Part shown: one piece after another, positions 42,411-51,496 of the stretch
How the letters are laid out: each line of letters starts with the position of its first letter
Position numbering within the stretch: position 1 is the first letter of the stretch
Assembly: GCA_025490895.1 (NCBI GenBank)
Contig: JALPQI010000789.1
Coordinates: 124,001-188,000, forward strand
Length of the DNA: 64,000 nucleotides
Direction of reading: 5' to 3'
Source of the DNA: Thaumatotibia leucotreta
Lineage: Eukaryota > Arthropoda > Insecta > Lepidoptera > Tortricidae
Translations under genes and position numbers: made by a program
The notes under the pieces: model-generated
Seen by the model: the letters and a program-made list of their open reading frames with translations, nothing else
Database searches by the model: none
Told to the model about the DNA's origin: nothing

Positions 42411-42506
42411 TTCCTCGCACAACGCATCAGTATTGCGATACAGCGAGGAAATGCAGCCAATATCTTCGGTACTTTGTTAAAATGTAGCGATTTAGCAGCT
42501 GCGTTC
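42411..42506 (+). pseudogene. 5'-truncated remnant of the RLE-type LINE
   Basis: Encodes FLAQRISIAIQRGNAANIFG followed by TLLKCSDLAAAF, aligning with the last ~30 residues of the element at 37965-40238 (FLAQRLSLAIQRGNAASLLG). Only the extreme C-terminus and some 3' sequence remain; SINE1 follows directly. Confidence 0.85.
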
Positions 42507-42547
42507 CGATCTCTACCAATAACTGATGCTACATAATTAAATAAATG

Positions 42548-42813
42548 AATAAATATCTTGGGACATCTTACACAAATCGACTTAGTCCCACGGTAAGCTC
42601 AATTAAGGCTTGTGATGTGGGTAACCAGGCGACGATATAATATCATAGATAGATACATATAGATACTTAAATACATAGACAGCCATGACCAAGGAACAAA
42701 AATTTGTGATAAATAAATACACATATATTATGTATAATGCCCCTGCCGGGATTCGAACCCGGAACCTCCTGCTTCGTAGGCAGGGTCACTACCAACTAGG
42801 CTACAGAGGCAGA
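42548..42813 (-). mobile_element. SINE1, full length, with an intact tRNA-like cloverleaf
   Basis: On the minus strand, 42810-42739 fold as a 72-nt cloverleaf. The acceptor is GCCTCTG/CAGGGGC (one G-U), and the anticodon stem CCTGC/GCAGG encloses loop CTACGAA (anticodon ACG). The T stem CCGGG/CCCGG holds TTCGAAT. Then come the body and the tail 'TGTGTAAGATGTCCCAAGAT' ending in AT repeats. The tRNA part runs straight into the SINE body, so this is a SINE related to tRNA-Arg(ACG), not a tRNA gene. Confidence 0.9.
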
Positions 42814-43287
42814 CGATAATTTAGCAGCAATTTAGCACATCCATCGTTTCTACCTCCAAACCTGATAGCAAATTTACACCGACTCAGCCTACATGAAATT
42901 ATTACACTACGAACAATATCCTATAAGAACTTATGTAAGCATATATCTACCAATATCGAAATGGCGTATACGCCTAGTCTTACAATGATGCTTACGATGT
43001 TACCTATTATTATGCGTATGTTCTATAACATTAATAACATTATAGTTAAAGTAAGTGGATACTGTTACAACATATCATACAAGTAAGCGTTGATCATAGT
43101 TTAGTATGATTCGGGAAGTTATTATGAACATTTTTGCTAGATTGTAATAAAATTAATAACAAAATCATGTTGTTTTGGGATTTAATTATTAACAAAGTAT
43201 TCTGCAGTAAATTCCAAATTTCCGATACTACTACGTCACTTAATAAAGCTTGTTCAATAGATAATGGCAATGGAGCTAAAACAAAAC
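42814..43287. other. No recognisable feature
   Basis: 'GATAATTTAGCAGCAATTTA' just after SINE1 resembles the LINE remnant before it. Otherwise AT-rich. Confidence 0.4.
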
Positions 43288-43562
43288 ATCACATGATCAG
43301 CCTATGTTAGTCCACTGCTGGACGTAGGTCTCTCCTATGAACTATGCGTACAGACGCATTAGGAGGCAAATGCCCATAATCACCACGCTGGGCAAGCGGA
43401 ATGGCGATTGCAGTAATGTGTCCACTATGATGACGCTGCCGCCCATCATCAATCTTTTATCAAAAGTCAGTGACACTTCAATCCTTTAGTCGGCTCTTAC
43501 TCCACCCGCGGGAAGAGTTGGGGTGGTGACAAATGTATTCTGACTGCCATCACCACACTGCC
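43288..43562 (-). mobile_element. SINE2, near full length
   Basis: Plus strand: 'TGATCAGCCTATGTTAGTCC', 'GTACAGACGCATTAGGAGGC', 'TGACGCTGCCGCCCATCATC', 'CGGGAAGAGTTGGGGTGGTG', ending 'CCATCACCACACTGCC'. Confidence 0.87.
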
Positions 43563-43922
43563 ATCTAGCAACCAAGCTGTAAATTGTACTGTGATGAACT
43601 TTAAAAAGGATAAAGTTTCTAAAAGTTTGTCTATGGTACCACATCATTGTCTAATTTGGGTAAAACCGGCCGTTTAAAAAACAAAACACTTCCGTTCCAT
43701 ATCGAGACGCTCAATCAAACGAGGCTTTGGAAGAATCACCGTAAAGCGAAGATTTATTTGTGTCCCGTATGGTAGATGAAATTAAAAGCAGATACGGGTC
43801 CTATTAACATAGCTTAGATATTTTTTTTTCAAAAATGTTTCAAGTTTGACTTACTACTTAGTACGAAGAACTTTAAATACCTAATCCCCGGCAGATGAGA
43901 AGTCAATTTTGATCGATACTTT
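43563..43922. other. No recognisable feature
   Basis: No ORF, no shared repeat. Confidence 0.4.
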
Positions 43923-44285
43923 TCAGGGGTCCGTACCCAAAGGGTAAAACGGGACCCTATTAAAATATTGTCCGTCTGTCACCAGGCTGTATCTTGTTAA
44001 CCGTGATAATAAAATAGTTGAAATTTTCATAGATACTGTACTCGTATTTCTGTTGCTGCTGTAACAAAAAATACTAACAAGTAAAATAAAATACATATTT
44101 AAGGGGACTCCTATAAAATAAACGTGATTCTTTTTGCTTGTTTTTAGAGTCATCATCATCAGCCTATGATAGTCCACTGTTGGACGTAAGCCTCTCCTAT
44201 TAAGCGTATAAACTCATTAGGAGGTAAATGTCCATAATCACCACGCTTCTAGCGCGAGTCCGACTCACATTGGGCCGGTTTTTAT
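43923..44285 (+). repeat. 'GGACCCTA' repeat (family H2), split by a SINE2 fragment
   Basis: Starts 'CAGGGGTCCGTACCCAAAGG', contains 'GTCCGTCTGTCACCAGGCTG' and 'AACCGTGATAATAAAATAGT', and ends 'CGAGTCCGACTCACATTGGG'. The opposite-strand copy 56214-56477 has the same blocks without the interruption. Confidence 0.7.
44149..44251 (-). mobile_element. SINE2, 3' part, nested in family H2
   Basis: 'TCATCATCATCAGCCTATGA', 'TAGTCCACTGTTGGACGTAA', 'AAACTCATTAGGAGGTAAAT' and 'CCATAATCACCACGCT'. It stops there, so it is a 5'-truncated insertion. Confidence 0.8.
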
Positions 44286-44391
44286 ATTTTGTTTAATTGA
44301 CAGTCTACAGATTACTACATTTTATTATAGCGGAGTTTCACATTCATCGCTGGTGGAGTGTCAGTATGGAGTTAACAGTTCCGTAGCTATG

Positions 44392-44440
44392 GAAGAGACA
44401 AATCCCCGAAATTTGCGAACTTCGAAGTTCACGGTAGGCT
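44392..44440. mobile_element. MITE family N fragment
   Basis: 'AGAGACAAATCCCCGAAATT' and 'TGCGAACTTCGAAGTTCACG' correspond to the right half of 7107-7219. Confidence 0.45.
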
Positions 44441-44474
44441 AATAGATCACTACTCTTGTTACACTCTTTACAAA

Positions 44475-44606
44475 AGGGTCCACGGAAAGAACAAGTCTAG
44501 TCAATTCAAATTACAGAGGGAAAAACCACCTTACTTTTAACAGAATAAGGTGTGAATTTGTCCTGATTTTTTTATGTACTGGACATGTTTTTTCGGTGTA
44601 CCCTTC
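44475..44606 (-). mobile_element. MITE family D
   Basis: Ends 'AGGGTCCACGGAAAGAACAA' and 'GGACATGTTTTTTCGGTGTA'. The interior is the reverse complement of 465-592 ('TTACTTTTAACAGAATAAGG'). Confidence 0.6.
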
Positions 44607-45104
44607 ATTTATTTAAAATATTTTAATATGGCGTGGTATATACAAAATGCTTTTAGTATGCTTCACAATGACGTATCTATGTTTCATTCATCTAAGCCCG
44701 TATGGCTCCCGTGACTGATGATCGTCAGGAGCACACGTTCGGTAACACGGCCACCGAACTCAGTCGATTTATAACTGCGTGGGCGCCGATTGCGGAGTGA
44801 CAAGGTCTTAAGTGCTTTGATATTATGTATTGAAGTTGGACTTTGTCAAAGTCTGTTGGGTCAGTAGGATAATATTTAGTGTTTATGCTCGGTGTTTGAA
44901 TATTGTCTCTTAGAGTTTGTGGTACGTAACCATTTAGTAACTGCCATTTAGTACCTATTTGATGGGAACTAGCTACAGGAGTTTAGTTGCCTGCATGTCT
45001 AGAAATACGGGCTATCGAACTTTTGAAAAGAATAAGAGGTATGAAAACTAACAGATTTCGTGGTTATTTGCTGTCAACACAGCACAGTCCTTTAAGCGGA
45101 GGCA
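44607..45104. other. No recognisable feature
   Basis: A 62-codon ORF at 44987-45175 runs into repeat family E and has no motif. Confidence 0.4.
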
Positions 45105-45420
45105 AACTTACTTCTAAAAAACCGACTCCACCCTATTTCTACAACATCCCATCCCAGCATTACAGTTTGTTATGAAGTCGGTATAAATAAAAGCGTTTAA
45201 AAAAGAATGATCGAAATCGGTTGGCATGATATTGAGTTATTCATCCATTTGTCGTGCACATGCTTAATGCAAATGTATCACTTTTCTCATGGATGGCATT
45301 GTCAGAACTGGACCGAATTAAAATCGACCCCAATCGGTGATCATCACCTTTCAAATAAAAAAAGAATCATCAAAATCGGCTCTCTGATGAAACAAACATT
45401 TTTTTGAAGTCGGTTGAAAA
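45105..45420 (+). repeat. Interspersed repeat family E
   Basis: 'TTCTAAAAAACCGACTCCAC', then 'ATCGAAATCGGTTGGCATGA', 'TGTCAGAACTGGACCGAATT', 'TCATCAAAATCGGCTCTCTG' and the terminal 'TTTTTTTGAAGTCGGTTG'. It is the reverse complement of 2918-3126 over 45205-45420. Confidence 0.6.
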
Positions 45421-45534
45421 TTGGTCTCCATTATCAAGCACTGAGCCCGTGCTAACGCATCTTACTTATCTTCAATTGTAAGAGAAATCGCTACAAAATT
45501 GATGAGGAGGTCTGCTGTAGGTAATTGACCAAGG

Positions 45535-45590
45535 GTATGTGTAACATGGACTATGCTCAGCAGTGGACGTCTTTCTGCTGACAAGATGAG
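45535..45590 (+). pseudogene. RTE-type LINE 3' terminus only
   Basis: 'GGACTATGCTCAGCAGTGGA', then 'CGTCTTTCTGCTGACAAGAT'. This is the non-coding tail of the RTE elements, extremely 5'-truncated. Confidence 0.6.
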
Positions 45591-45859
45591 ATGTGTAACA
45601 TGCTTAGCACATTCGAAACCAGTAGATAACACAGCGTCTATGATAAAAAAAATCGGACTTATATGCCAGTGACACACATACGTGATTAAAATAAACTTAT
45701 TTCTACGCCAATACCATATATGGAATTCTTACTCCTATGCCAGTGCCATAGAAATATCTACTAATAATACACATAATAATTTTTGACACAAATGTTGTGC
45801 GGGCTTGCATAGGAGTACGATCTTTCTAGTCACGCATGCTTCTTTAAGAGCAGTTCTAT

Positions 45860-45933
45860 AAGATAATTTCGATCGGTATAACATTAGCACTTAGTTGACT
45901 AAGTGCTAATGTTATACCGATCGAAATTATCTT
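45860..45933. repeat. Perfect 74-bp palindrome (36-bp arms, 2-nt spacer)
   Basis: 45860-45895 (AAGATAATTTCGATCGGTAT, then AACATTAGCACTTAGT) is the exact complement of 45898-45933. The spacer is TG. No mismatch. It matches no other family in this window. Confidence 0.95.
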
Positions 45934-46489
45934 GCTAGTTTGAACTCAAACTTAGCCAAAATAGTACTGCGGAACGTGTTAACATTTGTGCGTGTGTCAT
46001 CACAGACATAGCCTTTGCAAAACATTGTTATTTTCGTTCAAGTTATTTTTAAACCAGCTGAGATGGTGCTACATTGTTGGCAAACTACCAGTGAAAAAAC
46101 CCCTTCAAGTAATAGTCAAGATTAAGCGAAGTTAGCCCCAGGAGGCCAGTGAATGCTTATTAGAATTTGTACGAGCATCCGAAGGGTTAACCGATCGAGA
46201 ATAGCGTAATAATGGTTTTGAGCTCCTGTGCAATAAAGCTTCTGCAAAATTAGCTGTTGAAGGTAAATGGGTTGCTGTTTGGTAAAGCGAATATTGCGAT
46301 GGTACATAAATTATAATATAGTCCTCCTTGCTACATCGATGACGACGACTTTCGCGATTTCCTTAGATGAGCATATACCTACGAATATCATGCGGGTTGC
46401 AAATACGAATTTGGCTTTAAAAAGCCAGTCGAATTGTACGCAGTAAAACTGTGGGACTACCACAAATTTCTAAGATTTAACTCTCTCTC
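45934..46489. other. No recognisable feature
   Basis: A minus-strand ORF of 61 codons without motif. (CT)n at 46480-46493 is the tail of the following LINE. Confidence 0.4.
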
Positions 46490-46850
46490 TCTCTGGCTAT
46501 GTATTCCGTATGGTGGTGGGGTCAGCCTTCTTTATTTTTCTCCTACACTTCACCATAGGGAGACGATGTCAAAGATAGCTTTGACATCGTTTTCAGAAAC
46601 ATTGCATTTAGCCACATCTGCCAGCAACATATTTGTCCAGATAGTCTTAGGCCTCCCTCTTGAACGTTTTCCGGGGGCAGACAAATTCAGCAATTGGTTG
46701 CCCACATAATCGGGTAGTCTTCTCCTTGACATATCCATACCATCTCATCCTGCTTTCTTGTAGCTTATCGGCTATGTCACGGACTCTATCACTATATTTT
46801 GACGTCTTCATGAGAGTGAGAGAAATCCTCGAAATTTAGGAATCTGTAGC
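46490..46850 (-). pseudogene. RTE-related LINE 3' end (second subfamily), frameshifted
   Basis: The minus strand reads 'KYSDRVRDIADKLQESRMRW' and YGYV in one frame, then 'RRRLPDYVGNQLLNLSAPGK', 'RSRGRPKTIWTNMLLADVAK' and CNVSENDV in another. The RWYGHV ... GKRSRGRPK-x-x-W segment is the C-terminus of a lepidopteran RTE-like polyprotein often mislabelled as craniofacial development protein 2. A (GA)n tail lies at the 3' end. One frameshift and a premature stop: dead. Confidence 0.75.
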
Positions 46851-46856
46851 AGACCT

Positions 46857-47012
46857 GGGTGCTTAGACAAGTTGCCAATCGCTAACGCTTAATCGTCAAT
46901 CGTAAACGAAAGGCAGCTCACTGTCTTTGTCGAACTAATATGAAAGAGTGGCAGAGAGGGAAAACTACGATACGCTACTAAGCGTTAGGGGTTGGCAACT
47001 TGACTAAGCATA
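46857..47012. mobile_element. MITE family T
   Basis: 'TGGGTGCTTAGACAAGTTGC' and 'GGTTGGCAACTTGACTAAGC' ends, interior 'GAAAGGCAGCTCACTGTCTT'. It lies between two LINE remnants. Confidence 0.85.
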
Positions 47013-47014
47013 CT

Positions 47015-47275
47015 GTAGATGTCTTTCTTTGGACACGTAACGCGGCGCGGTAGCGAATCTGTCGAGCGTCTGGTGGTGCAGGGACGAGTCGAGGGCACCC
47101 GACAATGACGTTCATCGATGAGGTGGACAGACGGAGTGAAGGTCACCGTGGATGCTCCACTGCATAAATGCACCAGAAGCGCGGCAGTTCGCACGGAATG
47201 GCGTCGCATAGTACATCAGGCAACACAACGACGGCCACGACCACTCTGTCAAGAGTGTAACTCCGAAGAAGAGAA
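47015..47275 (+). pseudogene. LINE reverse-transcriptase C-terminus (same type as 17475)
   Basis: Reads FFGHVTRRGSESVERLVVQG, RVEGTRQ, a stop, then MRWTDGVKVTVDAPLHKCTR, SAAVRTEWRRIVHQATQR. It aligns with 17504-17665 (VVQGTIEGTRPRGRSPMRWT). The continuation toward 47393 has no LINE homology and overlaps another repeat. Confidence 0.7.
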
Positions 47276-47307
47276 GAACTCTGGCTGTACCATGACTTTG
47301 CATGTGA

Positions 47308-47503
47308 CCGTTACGTTAGGTTTTACTCGATACGTAAAGTACCTAGTCCATCGCGCTCACTCTAATAAATCCAACTCAAGGTATGGGTACTAACTTGTAG
47401 CCTAAGCAAGTAAGCATGAGTTGTCAAATAAGTAACGGTTGTGTTAGGTTTTACTCGATACGTAGAGCATTCTATCACGCTCACACTGACATATTGTAGC
47501 GAG
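47308..47503. repeat. Two copies of a ~60-bp repeat related to 31191-31293
   Basis: 'TTAGGTTTTACTCGATACGT' starts at about 47315 and again at about 47444. Each is followed within 30 bp by 'ATC(G/A)CGCTCACAC/T'. The second ends 'ACTGACATATTGTAGCGAG'. Confidence 0.6.
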
Positions 47504-47527
47504 TGCGATGGCCTCTCAATAAAAAAC

Positions 47528-47786
47528 ATCATGATCATCATCGGCCTATAATCAGTCCACTGCTGGACAAAGGCCTCTCCTAAGCGTACGGACGCATTAG
47601 GAGGTAAATGTCCATAATCGCCACGCTGGGCAATCGGGTTGGTGATCTCAGCAGTGTGTCCACTCCACTAATGATGATGCTGCTGCCCATCATCAATTTT
47701 CAATAAATAAATGGTCAGTGACACTTGGAATCCCTCAGTTGACTCTTAGGACACCCACGGGAAGAATTGGGGTTGACAAATGTATT
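47528..47786 (-). mobile_element. SINE2, interrupted at its 5' side by SINE1
   Basis: 'ATCATCATCGGCCTATAATC', 'AGTCCACTGCTGGACAAAGG', 'GATGATGCTGCTGCCCATCA' and 'GAATTGGGGTTGACAAATGT'. The sequence stops at TATT, where SINE1 starts. Confidence 0.85.
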
Positions 47787-47794
47787 AAATATAT

Positions 47795-48051
47795 AAATTA
47801 GAACATCTTACACAAATCGACCTAGTCCCACGGTAAGCTCAATTAAGGCTTGTGATGTAGGTACCAGGCGACGATATATAAATAATATATAGATATACGT
47901 ACATATGGATACTTAAATACATTGACAGCCTTGACCAAGGAACAAATATTCGTGATAAATAAATACACAAATAATGCCCTCGCCGGGATTCGAACCCGGA
48001 ACCTCCAGCTTCGCAGGCCGGGTCACACCAACTAGGCTACGGAGGCTGACG
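47795..48051 (-). mobile_element. SINE1, full length, inside SINE2
   Basis: Head 48046-47976 (B box GGGTTCGAATCCC; anticodon loop changed to CTGCGAA), body 'ATATTTGTTCCTTGGTCAAG' and tail 'GATTTGTGTAAGATGTTCTA'. It lies between two copies of a 46-bp SINE2 segment. Confidence 0.88.
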
Positions 48052-48059
48052 ACATAGAC

Positions 48060-48129
48060 GACTCTTACGATACCCACGGGAAGAGTTGGGGTTGACAAAT
48101 GTATTCTTACTGCCGTCACCACACGGCCA
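48060..48129 (-). mobile_element. SINE2 5' segment, repeating 46 bp of the preceding copy
   Basis: 48060-48105 repeats 47741-47786 with three mismatches. It then continues to the true SINE2 5' end 'CTGCCGTCACCACACGGCC'. Confidence 0.85.
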
Positions 48130-48153
48130 ACAACCAATAAAAATATGATACCG

Positions 48154-48332
48154 ATATAGTAAAGATTGCCTAGAAGCTAGGCTTTTTACGTGATCTTACA
48201 TTAGAGGCTGGTATAGTGCTGTTAGGAGCCCGCGGCCGCGCAGCCGAGCTGTCGACGCGTGCGCGGTAATAGGGATGATTGGTCAAGGGAAGCAATGCGT
48301 ATCGCATTTTGAATGTGAAGTATCTTAAGTTT
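48154..48332 (+). repeat. Repeat family J, copy 1
   Basis: 'AGTAAAGATTGCCTAGAAGC', 'TTTTACGTGATCTTACATTA', 'GCAGCCGAGCTGTCGACGCG' and 'GATTGGTCAAGGGAAGCAAT'. It aligns with 49231-49422. An RTE LINE is inserted directly after it. Confidence 0.75.
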
Positions 48333-48335
48333 CAT

Positions 48336-48590
48336 CATCATCATCATATCACCCGAAAGACGTCCACTGCTGAACATAGGCCTCCCCCAAAGATTGCCAC
48401 AATGACCGGTCCTGCGCCACCCGCATCCAGCGGACTCCTGCGACCTTCACCAGGTCATCGGTCCACCTTGTGGGGGGCCTACCCACGCTACGCCTTCCGG
48501 TACGCGGCCGCCACTCAAGAACCTTCCCGCCCCAACGGCCATCGGTTCTACGCGCAATGTGCCCCGCCCACTGCCACTTCAGTTTAGCGA
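48336..48590 (-). pseudogene. RTE-type LINE 3' end, best preserved copy
   Basis: The minus strand encodes LKWQWAGHIARRTDGRWGGK, VLEWRPRTGRRSVGRPPTRW, TDDLVKVAGVRWMRVAQDRS and LWQSLGEAYVQQWTSFG, uninterrupted, ending in the (ATG)n tail at 48333-48345. Only about 90 residues of the polyprotein remain, so it is 5'-truncated by more than 90 percent. Confidence 0.85.
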
Positions 48591-49230
48591 TTCGGATTGA
48601 AAATAATATTAAAATTCGCACGTCCTAACATTAAAGTAATTAAAAAGTAATCTAGAAGTATGGTCAACGATTCCAGTAATTTTGAATCGACATGTTGATT
48701 CCAAAGTATTAGTAATGCTAATATGCTATAGATTATTACTGACTCCTTCATACGTCATTGTAATATTCCGTTTCACGACATTACATTACAAGTAATATGC
48801 TACCCATAAGTACATTACAAAGTAAAATCAAGTAATATTGTAATCGGGAATTGATTACGAAATGCCCAACTCTGCTGGATCACCATTTATGGCCTTGTGT
48901 GCCAAAATAATGTTTCATAGAACGCGATGAATCGTTATTTTTAATAAACTCGTCAAAATTTGTCATTTGGCTGATGCATGATAGAATAATTATTGATCTG
49001 TTTCTTAAAGAAAATCCGTGGAAGGGCAAAATGTGTAAGCCGCACACATTGACCCAATCTAATCAATCTAATGGCGTGGCTACGACATTGGTCTAAGGCG
49101 ACCGGCAGCGAGCGAATCCATAAGTTGTAACAAGAGGCCGATATCGGAACTCCCTTTCGCACGTATTGTCTTCCACTCCGTCGGTCGCGTTAGTCCAATG
49201 CCGTGGCCAGGCCATAAGGGGCACATTTAT
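48591..49230. other. No recognisable gene
   Basis: The ORFs at 48953-49162 and 49093-49281 (minus) show no motif. 'GTCGGTCGCGTTAGTCCAAT' may belong to an unidentified repeat. Confidence 0.4.
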
Positions 49231-49422
49231 GCGATGATAAAGATTGTCTAGAAGCTTATTACGTGATCTTACATACAGCACGTACCTATTATGTGACGTT
49301 TAGTACTGTAATGAGCCCACGGCTGCGCAGCCGAGCTGTCGACGCGTGCGCAGGGATGATTGGTCAAGGAAAGCAATGCGTATCGCGTTTTGAGAGTGAA
49401 ACAAGTAACTGTCGTAAGTTTC
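49231..49422 (+). repeat. Repeat family J, copy 2
   Basis: 'GATGATAAAGATTGTCTAGA', 'TATTACGTGATCTTACATAC', 'GCGCAGCCGAGCTGTCGACG' and 'ATGATTGGTCAAGGAAAGCA'. Same orientation as copy 1, about 1.08 kb away. It has a 24-bp extra segment ('CACGTACCTATTATGTGACG') near 49279. Confidence 0.75.
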
Positions 49423-49756
49423 AGCCCGCTGAACTTTTTCTTGGGCCCCGTTGCTGTAGGATAGCAAAATAATTGAACATAGATGAAAACAAAATTTTAC
49501 GTCGTAATTTTTGTTTTAAGAAGTTAAATGTTGTGTAAGAACTTTTAGCAGTGAGAAAACGCGGAAAATTAAACATTTCTATGAACGATCAATATGTAGC
49601 ACAAACCGATTTTTTTTAAATAAGGCGCCTTTTTCTACTTCCAAGTATGGTTGGACAGAATACAATATAGTTTGTACCATTAACTTATTTATTTATTTTA
49701 TATTCCAATAAGTTTCACAGCATAACAGTAAAAACCAAGTCACTGTGAACTATATA
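49423..49756. other. No recognisable feature
   Basis: AT-rich; 'TATTTATTTATTTTATATTC' at 49686 may be a LINE tail. Confidence 0.4.
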
Positions 49757-50030
49757 GTACATTGTGCATCAAGGGAGGTAAGTACGGAAATACTAATGAG
49801 AGTGTTAGAAGCCCGACGCCGTTAGGCGGAGGGCTTTTATGACTCGAGTTAGTATTCCGCTTACCGACCGTGATGCATACAATGTTTTTCATCACACTTG
49901 CCAACCAAAAAATAAGTTTTAAGACATGATATTATTAAATGACGTAGGTACTGATTTCTATTACTCCCTAGGGAATTTCACTTTTCTATTACTCCCGCTA
50001 CGTGCGCAAGCAATGGCGTGCAGTCGCAGT
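49757..50030 (+). mobile_element. Repeat family K, second copy
   Basis: 'GTACATTGTGCATCAAGGGA' to 'CGTGCGCAAGCAATGGCGTG' matches 8479-8735. It carries an extra GC-rich hairpin-like stretch 'CCCGACGCCGTTAGGCGGAG' at about 49814 that the first copy lacks. Confidence 0.75.
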
Positions 50031-50821
50031 CTTCCGGCGAACGTACTACTCCACCACGTCATCGGGCACGGCGGAGTAATGCAGGCGCGACATATAGAGC
50101 GCCTTACTCGGTGTTGCGACCCGCAAGCCGGAATTAACTTATGTAACACAATAAACACAATTGATTTTTGTTTTGATTAAGGTCTTAACTATGTACAATT
50201 GTTTTGCAATCGACGTAGGTAGTAAAAAATGGGGGTAAAGTTTTCATTGGTTTAATAGAATGATAATTATTTCTGATAAGTAATAAACTGTCAATATGTG
50301 TCTCCTGGCCAACATGATAGAATAAAAATAAGTAATAGCTGCTCTATAACTAGTAATTAGCTTTAAGAGAGTCCGTGGATGGCCAAATTATACGTATATA
50401 AAGCCAAACGTGAGCGGTTTAGTAAAAACGTCTTACTTTGTCGCTTGTCATAAGGACACTTAGACATTTATATTCGAATTAAAACTTTAGCAAGACAATT
50501 GACTTTAGCAATAAAGACCTGCTGAACCACGTACATAAATACCGGGTCTCATATATTCAAAACATGTTCAATAGCCCACTTCAAACACAGTATAGCACTA
50601 AACCACTTACCCGCTCCTAGATACCGTCAGTCGAGTGATAGTCAAGGATCCGGTAGCGGTAATAGGCCGTACCTAAGGGCGTAACTATTGCGCAAACTCA
50701 GGAATTCTAGTGGGGCTGGACGCATTTACTAAACCACTAAACACAGCAATTGGCTCGCCATCTGACAGCTTGATATATCGAACTTTGAGCCACAAAGTTA
50801 GTAATGCTGCGTTTCTGACGA
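50031..50821. other. No recognisable gene
   Basis: The ORFs at 49926-50180 and 50710-50970 extend into repeats. No motif found. Confidence 0.4.
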
Positions 50822-50925
50822 TGCTGCTCACTATTCATGCGACTGTCAACTGTTTTGGGCAGGGACCGGAACGGTTATTTTACGAAAATCTCCAAATAGC
50901 CCAATATTTTAATAGTATTTTATAC
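50822..50925 (+). repeat. Duplicated segment: flank plus truncated hAT MITE
   Basis: 'CTGCTCACTATTCATGCGAC', then 'TGTCAACTGTTTTGGG' and 'CAGGGACCGGAACGGTTATT' match 51236-51340. So a 34-bp flank and the first ~65 bp of the hAT-type MITE occur twice. This copy is cut off where element L begins. Confidence 0.75.
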
Positions 50926-50934
50926 AACCATTGT

Positions 50935-51060
50935 TTAAAAGAGGACAAAAAAGGTGAGTGGCGTGGGTAACAATTTGAGGCGAAGCCGAAAATTGTTATT
51001 AAAGACGCCACGAGCATTTTTTGACTCAGTTAAACAATGTTGCATACAATACTTTTTCTA
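50935..51060. mobile_element. Element L
   Basis: 'ATTGTTTAAAAGAGGACAAA', 'GTGAGTGGCGTGGGTAACAA', 'GACGCCACGAGCATTTTTTG' and 'AGTTAAACAATGTTGCATAC'. The outer strings are loosely inverted. The same element is at 54282-54440 on the opposite strand. Confidence 0.6.
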
Positions 51061-51107
51061 CGACCACACACTTATTTTAAACTAACATTGTAAATTTGAA
51101 ATTAATT

Positions 51108-51236
51108 TGCTTAATCGTCAATCGTAAATGAAAGGCAGCTACCTGTCTTTGTCGCACTATTACGAAAGAGTGACAGAGAGGGAGCACTACGATACGCTAC
51201 TAAGCGTTAGCGATTGGAAACTTGGCTAAGCATCCT
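51108..51236. mobile_element. MITE family T lacking its left end
   Basis: 'TGCTTAATCGTCAATCGTAA', 'GAAAGGCAGCTACCTGTCTT' and the right end 'GATTGGAAACTTGGCTAAGC'. Confidence 0.8.
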
Positions 51237-51270
51237 GCTCACGATTCATGCGACTGTCAACTGTTTTGGG

Positions 51271-51479
51271 CAGGGACCGGAACCGTTATTTTACAAAAAC
51301 CTCGAGATACTCGTAGCCCAATATTTTAAAATGTACTTTTTACGTACTACTCAATATTTTATGTAATTTACAATATCATACTTTTAAATCACTCCATTAA
51401 CTTAGAATTTACATACCGAAAAACGAAAAAGAACGAAAAAATAACCGTTATTTTTGCAAAATACCGGTTCCGGTACCTG
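51271..51479. mobile_element. hAT-type MITE with perfect 8-bp target duplication
   Basis: Termini CAGGGACCGGAACCG and the complement of 'CCGGTTCCGGTACCTG'. The 8-bp flanks GTTTTGGG (51263-51270) and GTTTTGGG (51480-51487) are identical. Same family as 13459-13663. No transposase. Confidence 0.9.
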
Positions 51480-51496
51480 GTTTTGGGGAACATGTA

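Noticed and set aside
42739..42810. Functional tRNA-Arg gene
   Set aside because: The cloverleaf is good, but it continues into the SINE1 body and tail shared with other copies, without a T-run terminator after the tRNA part.
45860..45933. Transcription terminator
   Set aside because: A perfect 36-bp stem without a T-run, in a eukaryotic intergenic setting, is not a bacterial-type terminator.
48349..48621. 90-codon minus-strand ORF as a host gene
   Set aside because: It is the C-terminus of an RTE LINE followed by its (ATG)n tail.
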